Positions 1 to 4,016 of a stretch of DNA of 6,782 nt are shown here, one piece after another (positions within the stretch are counted from its first letter, which is position 1; every line of letters starts with the position of its first letter). The stretch lies in assembly GCA_012964965.1 (NCBI GenBank), contig DTTB01000132.1, forward strand, positions 1 to 6,782. The letters run 5' to 3'. This stretch comes from Candidatus Nitrosopelagicus sp. (lineage in GTDB: Archaea; Thermoproteota; Nitrososphaeria; Nitrososphaerales; Nitrosopumilaceae). The position numbers and the translations under genes are program-made. Under the pieces are notes generated by a model. The model had not been told where the DNA came from. It saw only the letters and a list, made by a program, of their open reading frames with translations, and did no database searches.

Positions 1-90
1 CAATTGACTTACCTGATAGTATTAGCTATTACACAGTTTTGGCAATTTGCTGTGTCCTTATGTCACGAATCTGACTTTGATGAAAAATGA
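1..90 (+). CDS. Possible C-terminal end of an upstream plus-strand gene
   Basis: Reading from base 1, one frame stays open for 29 codons to a TGA at 88-90. It encodes a hydrophobic segment (LTYLIVLAITQFWQFAVSL) and then an acidic tail, which would suit the last membrane helix of a transporter. A second frame starting at base 3 is also open and hydrophobic (it contains DLPDSISYYTVLAICCVLM) and stops at a TGA at 72-74. Only one can be real, and I cannot choose between them from so little sequence. A hairpin just after the stops (88-119) fits the end of a transcript. A membrane protein next to urease genes could be a urea or nickel transporter, but nothing in these few residues identifies it. 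Confidence 0.2.
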   Translation, partial: QLTYLIVLAITQFWQFAVSLCHESDFDEK

Positions 91-129
91 AGTTTGAGAG
101 ATTACTCTCTCATTCTTCAATCGGTTTTT
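88..129 (+). terminator. Hairpin and T-rich stretch, possible terminator
   Basis: GAGAG at 96-100 pairs with CTCTC at 105-109 across an ATTA loop, and TGAAG at 88-92 can pair with CTTCA at 115-119 as an outer stem. A short T run follows at 125-129. The hairpin sits directly after the two candidate stop codons of the left-edge frame. The outer stem is separated from the inner one by unequal unpaired bases, so the structure is only moderately convincing. Confidence 0.25.
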
Positions 130-176
130 GGAATCAACCAATGTATCGTAAAAAATATCACAATTTTAGTCTTGTC

Positions 177-215
177 AAAAAGTATGGAATTAGCGCTTAC
201 ACGCTAAGACCATAC
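177..215 (-). terminator. 12-bp hairpin followed by T5 on the minus strand
   Basis: Read on the minus strand, GTATGG and TTAGCG pair with CGCTAA and CCATAC. This gives two perfect 6-bp stems separated by a 2x2 internal loop and closed by a 6-base loop. TTTTT (177-181) follows the stem directly. On the plus strand the stem is followed by CTAAATCC with no T run, so the terminator reading applies to the minus strand. It would end the candidate minus-strand transcript that starts near 455. The strong pairing could instead mark a structured small RNA. Confidence 0.4.
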
Positions 216-346
216 CTAAATCCTTTACAGTGAAGTAAATGAATTTGGCAAATTTGTCCTGTCTTTCCACGACTTGTTTAATTTTTAGGAATAAAAGCCT
301 ATCAAGATAAGATTTCTATGATTTTTTCCTTATCTGTTAGTGTCAT
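190..346 (-). pseudogene. Possible frameshifted small gene
   Basis: An ATG at 346-344 opens a 14-codon frame (MTLTDKEKIIEILS) that stops at 302-304. A second frame, one base out of step, then runs open to a TAA at 190-192 and contains FLKIKQVVERQDKF followed by AKFIYFTVKDLGM. Removing one T near 304-306 would join them into a protein of about 51 residues, rich in charged and amphipathic helix-like sequence. The first ATG overlaps the stop codon of the -1 frame of the mini-ORF upstream (ATGA), as in co-translated genes. I do not recognise a family. It may be a decayed gene, a sequencing indel, or a chance open frame. The stop codon lies inside the 182-215 hairpin. Confidence 0.2.
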
Positions 347-350
347 TTTT

Positions 351-452
351 CTAAGACTTCTTTGATTTCTTCACACATGGCTTTGAATGGTGGATTAACT
401 TTTTTCCACAGAAGTTACAATAGTGCCTTGTTGTACTATTTTTATTTCCCAT
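351..452 (-). CDS. Candidate 33-residue CxxC zinc-finger-like microprotein
   Basis: An ATG at 452-450 opens a 33-codon frame ending at TAG (351-353). It contains YCNFCGKK followed by His21, His22 and Cys26, so C12, C15, H21/H22 and C26 could make a small zinc site. The tail is Lys/Ser rich. A TATA-like box lies about 29-30 bases upstream of the ATG, suiting a nearly leaderless message, and a palindrome fills the space between them. The codons after CysGly are GGA AAA AAG, a classic A-AAA-AAG slippery heptamer (405-399). A -1 shift there would replace the tail with VNPPFKAMCEEIKEVLEK, ending at 343-345, which looks more protein-like and again supplies a third Cys. This could therefore be a programmed frameshift, an indel in the A6 run, or chance. 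I know no named family that it matches. Confidence 0.33.
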   Translation of the reverse strand: MGNKNSTTRHYCNFCGKKLIHHSKPCVKKSKKS

Positions 453-479
453 TAGCTATGACTAGACTAGTCATAACTA
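453..479. promoter_or_regulatory. 27-base palindrome, candidate operator
   Basis: TATGACTAG (457-465) and CTAGTCATA (467-475) are perfect inverted repeats around a single central A466. The symmetry resumes outside as TAG (453-455) and CTA (477-479) after one mismatched pair. A dyad of two 9-base arms with a 1-base centre is what a dimeric DNA-binding regulator would recognise. It lies between the minus-strand TATA box and the mini-ORF start, where a bound protein would block initiation. Read for the plus strand, it lies directly upstream of the same A/T-rich box, where an activator would sit. Which regulator binds cannot be told from the sequence. Confidence 0.5.
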
Positions 480-488
480 TAAAAATAG
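477..488 (-). promoter_or_regulatory. TATA-like box CTATTTTTATAG
   Basis: On the minus strand CTATTTTTATAG is centred about 30 bases before the ATG of the 33-codon mini-ORF, so transcription would start at or just before that codon. The ends of the box are symmetric (CTAT...ATAG), and it reads as CTATAAAAATAG on the plus strand. Plus-strand initiation near 508 is therefore equally possible, which would give ureE a leader of about 105 bases. Confidence 0.35.
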
Positions 489-582
489 AAAGGTCAGGAA
501 GTACAAAAGTTAAACTTCTAAGTTTTCCACCAATAAGGATTATGGCGTTATATCTTAGCTTAACGCTTAAGATCTAAACAAA

Positions 583-590
583 AAATATAA
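583..590 (+). promoter_or_regulatory. TATA-like box of the ureEFGD operon
   Basis: AAATATAA is centred about 28 bases before the ureE ATG at 615. There is no Shine-Dalgarno motif in the sequence just before that ATG (CATATTACATAATTC). The spacing fits leaderless transcription starting at the ureE start codon, as is usual for first genes of archaeal operons. This is the most likely promoter for all four urease accessory genes. Confidence 0.45.
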
Positions 591-614
591 TTTCATAGCC
601 ATATTACATAATTC

Positions 615-1112
615 ATGCTAATTGTTAACACTGTTCTAGGAAATATATACAAAGATGATCAACTGGCAAAAAAGATTGAAGATTCAAAAGAACAGGGGAA
701 ATTCAGACGTTTGTTATTATCTAGAATTGAGATGGAAAAATCACGTTTGAGAAAAAAAACTGATGATGGATTTGATATCGGGTTTATTCTTGAACCTGGC
801 ACAAAATTACAACACGGTGATGTTATTTCAGAATCTGATGAAACTATTCTAATAGAACAACTTCCAGAAAAAACACTCACTGTTAAATTTAAGCAAAACG
901 ATAAGAATTTGTTTCTTTTAGTGGGTCATATTATCGGAAATAGACACAGACCGATTTCAATCAGAAATGAAACTATTTCCTTTCCAATTCACGATAATTC
1001 AGAAATGGAGTTATTTGAAAGACTGTTTCATGAAGTAATTCATGAAATCGATTTGTCAATAGACGAGCAACGCTTTATTCCACATACGAGTATGGATGTA
1101 CATGAACACTGA
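615..1112 (+). CDS. ureE: Urease accessory protein UreE (nickel metallochaperone)
   Basis: UreE is the cytoplasmic nickel carrier that hands Ni2+ to the UreG/UreF/UreD complex during assembly of the urease active site. The 165-residue product has the usual two-part layout: an N-terminal beta domain (about 1-85, with LEPGTKLQHGDV near 59-70, a UreE-like turn) and a C-terminal metal-binding domain. The hallmark is GHIIGNRH at 104-111, matching the family's G-x-x-x-G-N-R-H with the metal-binding His at 111. The C-terminus ends in three scattered histidines (HTSMDVHEH) rather than a long poly-His tail, so it resembles short-tailed UreE proteins with little nickel storage capacity. The ATG at 615 is chosen because a TATA-like box lies about 28 bases upstream. 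The 3' end overlaps ureF by 17 bases. It is the first gene of the operon. Confidence 0.93.
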   Translation: MLIVNTVLGNIYKDDQLAKKIEDSKEQGKFRRLLLSRIEMEKSRLRKKTDDGFDIGFILEPGTKLQHGDVISESDETILIEQLPEKTLTVKFKQNDKNLFLLVGHIIGNRHRPISIRNETISFPIHDNSEMELFERLFHEVIHEIDLSIDEQRFIPHTSMDVHEH

Positions 1113-1794
1113 TCTTAGCGATTTAAGCTTGATGCAGATTTCTGATTCCTTTTTTCCTACTGGGCTTTATACAATGTCTAATGGTCTGGAAACATTATTT
1201 TCTGAAAAAAGGATAACGGGAATGGATGAACTTTGGGAATTAATACAGACAAACATTGTGCAGCAAATCGGGCCATCTGATTGTGTAGCACTTTCAAACG
1301 CTTATGATTCTACTAGCTTGAATAATGTTGAAAAAATAATCATGTGTGATAGATCATTATTTGCAATGAAACTTGTAAAGGAATTACGTGAAGCGACATG
1401 TAGATCTGGAACACAAATGATAAAATGTATTAGTTCTTTTGTTACTAATGACGCCCTGCTCAGTTATCATGACGCTATAAAAAACTCTCAAACACCAGGG
1501 ACACATGCTGTAGTTTCAGGTGTTATATCTAATGTGTTGAAAATTGAAAAACAAAAGGCAATACTACATTTTCTTTATGGATTTTCTGTTAGTATGGTAG
1601 GCGCAGCTCTGAGATTAGGTATAATTGAACATCTTCAAAGCCAAAAAATATTGCATCTATTAAAACCTGTTATTGCAGAAACTTGTGATAAATACATTTC
1701 AAAATCATTGAATGATATGTGGCAATTCGCACCCGAATATGATGTTATACAGATTACACACGAACAAAAATTTTCCAAGATGTTTATTACGTAA
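1096..1794 (+). CDS. ureF: Urease accessory protein UreF
   Basis: UreF is an all-helical cytoplasmic protein that bridges UreD on apo-urease and the GTPase UreG. It acts in the activation complex as a checkpoint for nickel delivery. The 232-residue length is normal. The N-terminal motif SDSFFPTG...SNGLE (about 16-32) matches the family's S-D-x-x-F-P-x-G...S-x-G-L-E, though the residues after FPTG are LYTM where GGF/Y and a His are common. REATCRSGTQM (98-108) corresponds to the usual R-E-x-x-x-R-x-G-x-x-x. GTHAVVSGV (135-143) and the helix YGFSVSMVGAALRLG (161-175) match the family's H-P-x-x-x-G and S-x-x-x-A-A-x-R-L blocks. The start is ATG at 1096, or ATG at 1102 in the same frame; both lie inside the end of ureE, implying coupled translation. 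Confidence 0.92.
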   Translation: MYMNTDLSDLSLMQISDSFFPTGLYTMSNGLETLFSEKRITGMDELWELIQTNIVQQIGPSDCVALSNAYDSTSLNNVEKIIMCDRSLFAMKLVKELREATCRSGTQMIKCISSFVTNDALLSYHDAIKNSQTPGTHAVVSGVISNVLKIEKQKAILHFLYGFSVSMVGAALRLGIIEHLQSQKILHLLKPVIAETCDKYISKSLNDMWQFAPEYDVIQITHEQKFSKMFIT

Positions 1795-1808
1795 TTAGTT
1801 TTACTGAC

Positions 1809-2468
1809 ATGAACAAAAGAATACCACGAATTGGAATTGGCGGACCCGTTGGATGTGGAAAGAGCATGTTAATTGAAAGAATCGTCCCAATTCTGGCAAA
1901 AATGAATTACAGTATTAGCATAATTTCAAATGATGTTATCTCTCAAGAGGATGCTGATAGAATGCGCCAAAATTTGGCAACCAATCAGGGATTGCTGCCC
2001 GAGAATTTAGTTATTGGTCTTGCCACTGGCGGATGTCCGCATACAGCTATACGTGAGGATCCATCAATTAATTTGTCTGTAATCGAGCAGATAGAAAAAG
2101 AGCATAGTGATTTAGATTTAATCATAATTGAAAGTGGCGGTGATAACATTACAACAACATTCAGCCCCGCACTTGCTGACTACTTTATTTATATCATTGA
2201 TGTTTCAGGCGGCGATAAATATCCGCGAAAAAGGGGGCTGGGTATTGAAACGTCTGATCTTTTGGTTATAAACAAAATTGATCTTGCGTCTTTGGTTGAT
2301 GCTAATTTGGATATAATGGAAAGGGACGCTAAAATTGTTAGGAAAAACAAGCCGTATGTGCTTGTTAACTGTAAAACTGATGAGGGTGTTGATGTAGTAG
2401 CGCGTCATATTATAGAGGATGTATTGTTCGAGCAGCCACCAAAAAAACTAATTACGAATGTTAAATGA
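1809..2468 (+). CDS. ureG: Urease accessory GTPase UreG
   Basis: UreG is a SIMIBI-class GTPase. It binds nickel at a dimer interface and couples GTP hydrolysis to nickel delivery into the carbamylated urease site, receiving the metal from UreE and docking on UreF/UreD. All key elements are visible in the 219 residues: the P-loop GPVGCGKS (12-19, where GSGKT is more common), the switch-like NDVISQEDA (41-49), the nickel-binding CPH within GGCPHTAIRED (74-84), ESGGDN (108-113), VSGGDKYPRKRG (132-143) and the guanine-specificity NKID (155-158). Length is typical, without a His-rich N-terminal extension. It starts 14 bases after ureF, with no clear ribosome-binding site in the gap, and its TGA overlaps the ureD ATG as ATGA. 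Confidence 0.97.
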   Translation: MNKRIPRIGIGGPVGCGKSMLIERIVPILAKMNYSISIISNDVISQEDADRMRQNLATNQGLLPENLVIGLATGGCPHTAIREDPSINLSVIEQIEKEHSDLDLIIIESGGDNITTTFSPALADYFIYIIDVSGGDKYPRKRGLGIETSDLLVINKIDLASLVDANLDIMERDAKIVRKNKPYVLVNCKTDEGVDVVARHIIEDVLFEQPPKKLITNVK

Positions 2469-3394
2469 CTGATCTAAAATTTTGTGAGCCTGATGACCTC
2501 CCATCAGAATTTTTGAAATATGAGGAAAAAATCGCTCAGTTAGAAGTTGGCAAAGCGGGAAAAGTTGGTCATTTAAAAATAAAGCTGGAAAATGATTCAA
2601 AGGATGATAAGACGGTAGTTACTGAACAATATTCCCAAGTCCCACTTTACACACAAAAAGCATTGTATTATGATGAATCACTTCCAAAAATGGCACATTT
2701 GTTTATCATGTCACCATCGGGAGGTGTGTTACAGGGAGATCGATATAGAATGGATATATCACTAACAAATCATGCTGTTAGTCACATTACCACACAGGGC
2801 GCTACAAGAATATACAAAATGGATTCAAATTATGCAACACAGTTGATCAACATTAATGTTGACAAGGATTGTTATTTGGAATTCATCCCAGACCAAATAA
2901 TACCATACAAAAATTCCAGATACTATCAAAAAGTTTTATTAAACGTAGATCCTTCCGCGTCACTAATTTATTCAGAAATAATTGTACCGGGTAGGGTTGC
3001 AATGGGAGAATTATTTTCCTATGATATCTGTTATCTAAGGACAATAGGAAGTGATACTAAGGGTGCAATCAAATTTGTTGATACTAGCATATTGGATCCA
3101 AAAAACCGAAAAATGAATACGTTAGGTATTTTTGGTAGTCATACTGTTTTGGCATCTGTATATATTTTAATACCGAAAAAATTTGTTACTATTCTTAATC
3201 AAAAAATAAATTCTATGCTGAAAATCAACGCTGAAATTTATGGTGGTTCGAGTATTCTTCCAGATAACCATGGCTTATTGATAAGACTACTATGTAACTC
3301 TTCAGAAATAATCAAAACTGAAATTTATAATATTGTTAGGATTGTAAGAAAAGAAATACTTGGAGTATCGTTCACTGAAATTAGAAAAACTTGA
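2465..3394 (+). CDS. ureD: Urease accessory protein UreD (UreH)
   Basis: UreD is the scaffold that binds apo-urease directly and recruits UreF and UreG; an internal tunnel in UreD is thought to carry nickel to the active site. The 309 residues carry the UreD signature blocks in order: SPSGGVLQGDR (83-93, family S-P-x-G-G-x-x-x-G-D), TTQGATRIYKM (109-119, family T-T-Q-x-A-T-K-x-Y), LEFIPDQIIPYKNSRYYQ (138-155, family L-E-x-x-P-x-x-x-I-x-x-x-x-A/S-R-x-x-Q) and EIIVPGRVAMGELF (171-184, family E-x-x-x-x-G-R-x-A-x-G-E-x-F). The N-terminus is about 20 residues longer than in many bacterial forms. The ATG overlaps the ureG stop by 4 bases, so the two are probably translationally coupled. The gene ends only 6 bases from the convergent HTH-CBS gene. 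Confidence 0.93.
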   Translation: MTDLKFCEPDDLPSEFLKYEEKIAQLEVGKAGKVGHLKIKLENDSKDDKTVVTEQYSQVPLYTQKALYYDESLPKMAHLFIMSPSGGVLQGDRYRMDISLTNHAVSHITTQGATRIYKMDSNYATQLININVDKDCYLEFIPDQIIPYKNSRYYQKVLLNVDPSASLIYSEIIVPGRVAMGELFSYDICYLRTIGSDTKGAIKFVDTSILDPKNRKMNTLGIFGSHTVLASVYILIPKKFVTILNQKINSMLKINAEIYGGSSILPDNHGLLIRLLCNSSEIIKTEIYNIVRIVRKEILGVSFTEIRKT

Positions 3395-3400
3395 ATTATT

Positions 3401-3958
3401 TTACATCATTCTTAATGTATCTGATGCAGTGATAATACCAACAATCTTAGAATCTTTTGAAACTAAAATACATTTTGTAAATTGTAATAGCGGTCCTAGG
3501 GTATTAGCTGGCGTATCATAATTTATAATTGGTGGAACTGACGTCATAACATCCTTTAATTGTGTTTTTTTCCACTGACTGGCATTAGTTGTCGCTAATT
3601 TTTTAACAAGTCCTTCTTCGCTCACTACTCCTACGGGTTCAGAACCGTCAAAAATTGGAATTTGACTGATAGCCATTTCATCCATTTTTTTTACCGCGTC
3701 ATTGATTGTTTGCGTTGGTTTCATTTTTTCAACAGGTGTCTGACAAATTTCACCGGCTACATGGGATGAAGATTCACCTTCAAGTATCGCAAGGTTTTCA
3801 AAGATTTTTTTTGCGGTATCATATGATGGCTTACTTCTACCAGATTCAATCTGATTAATCATTGATGTGCTAACACCAGTCATGTTTGCTAATTTTTTCT
3901 GACTTACGCGTAGTTTTTCTCGTTGACGTTTTATGGTTTCTAAACTGGGTAATGACAC
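3401..3958 (-). CDS. XRE-family HTH transcriptional regulator with CBS domain pair
   Basis: This 185-residue protein joins a Cro/C1-type helix-turn-helix (about 8-59; LRVSQKKLANMTGVSTSMIN holds the turn, and IESGRSKPSYDTAKKI follows) to two CBS domains (about 72-123, with PVGVVSEEGLV, and 133-185, with IVGIITASDTL). CBS pairs usually bind adenosine ligands such as AMP, ATP or SAM, so the protein probably changes DNA binding with cellular energy or methyl status. Its arrangement matches the archaeal group of predicted regulators with C-terminal CBS domains. The start is a GTG: the frame is closed by TAA five codons upstream, and the ATG overlapping this GTG is out of frame. A TATA-like box lies about 27 bases upstream, giving a leaderless message. 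It follows ppdK on the same strand by 58 bases and may respond to the adenylates that PPDK interconverts. That link is inference. Confidence 0.88.
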   Translation of the reverse strand: MSLPSLETIKRQREKLRVSQKKLANMTGVSTSMINQIESGRSKPSYDTAKKIFENLAILEGESSSHVAGEICQTPVEKMKPTQTINDAVKKMDEMAISQIPIFDGSEPVGVVSEEGLVKKLATTNASQWKKTQLKDVMTSVPPIINYDTPANTLGPLLQFTKCILVSKDSKIVGIITASDTLRMM

Positions 3959-3968
3959 ATTATAACTT

Positions 3969-3996
3969 ACTTAATTTTCAATATAAAAAGTTAAGT
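3969..3996 (-). promoter_or_regulatory. Promoter and inverted repeat of the HTH-CBS gene
   Basis: The TATA-like ATATAAAAA (plus-strand 3981-3989; TTTTTATAT on the minus strand) is centred about 27 bases before the GTG at 3958. It is framed by an inverted repeat: ACTTAA (3969-3974) pairs with TTAAGT (3991-3996), and TTTT (3975-3978) pairs partly with AAAA. A dyad around the TATA box is a natural site for an XRE-type dimer to block TBP binding, so autoregulation is the simplest reading. The same hairpin sits 21 bases after the ppdK stop and might also help end that transcript. Confidence 0.5.
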
Positions 3997-4016
3997 GATG
4001 ATTAATAGTATGTTAT

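Larger units (their letters stand above)
1..614. other. Gene-poor region upstream of ureE
   Basis: No confident gene is visible over about 600 bases. The stretch is not featureless. It holds inverted repeats at 31-55, 88-119, 182-215, 305-335, 453-479 and 545-573, and a candidate short minus-strand transcription unit between about 488 and 177. Several short open frames exist but lack clear support. One is a 48-codon plus-strand frame at 87-233 with a Lys/Tyr-rich C-terminal half (it contains VKKYGISAYTLRPYL). It overlaps the hairpin at 182-215 and has no TATA box at the expected distance. A 71-codon plus-strand frame at 362-577 is hydrophobic, looks like no family I know, and overlaps the palindrome and promoter-like sequence, so it is not called. 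The region may be a decayed gene, a regulatory leader, or the site of small RNAs. Confidence 0.6.

Noticed and set aside
31..55. Inverted repeat ACACAG...CTGTGT
   Set aside because: It has only 6 bp with a 13-base loop, falls inside a possibly coding left-edge frame, and has no T run behind it.
70..82. CTGA-CTT-TGATGA, resembling the D'/C' pair of an archaeal C/D box guide RNA
   Set aside because: No matching C box upstream or D box downstream is found at the usual guide spacing.
242..256. Palindromic AATTTG-G-CAAATT
   Set aside because: It is short and A/T-rich, with no promoter or start codon placed to use it; chance is a fair explanation.
362..577. 71-codon plus-strand open frame upstream of ureE
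   Set aside because: It crosses the palindrome and the TATA-like box, matches no family I recognise, has no promoter at the expected distance, and its antisense strand is open as well, which suggests composition rather than coding.
1..614. tRNA, CRISPR array or insertion-sequence ends in the gene-poor region
   Set aside because: No cloverleaf with a T-arm motif, no regularly spaced direct repeats, and no transposase fragment or terminal inverted repeats with target duplication were seen.
659..880. Minus-strand open frame inside ureE
   Set aside because: It is a shadow of a clearly identified gene; UreE motifs are on the plus strand.
2205..2408. Minus-strand open frame inside ureG
   Set aside because: It lies opposite the conserved GTPase motifs of UreG and has no recognisable domain.
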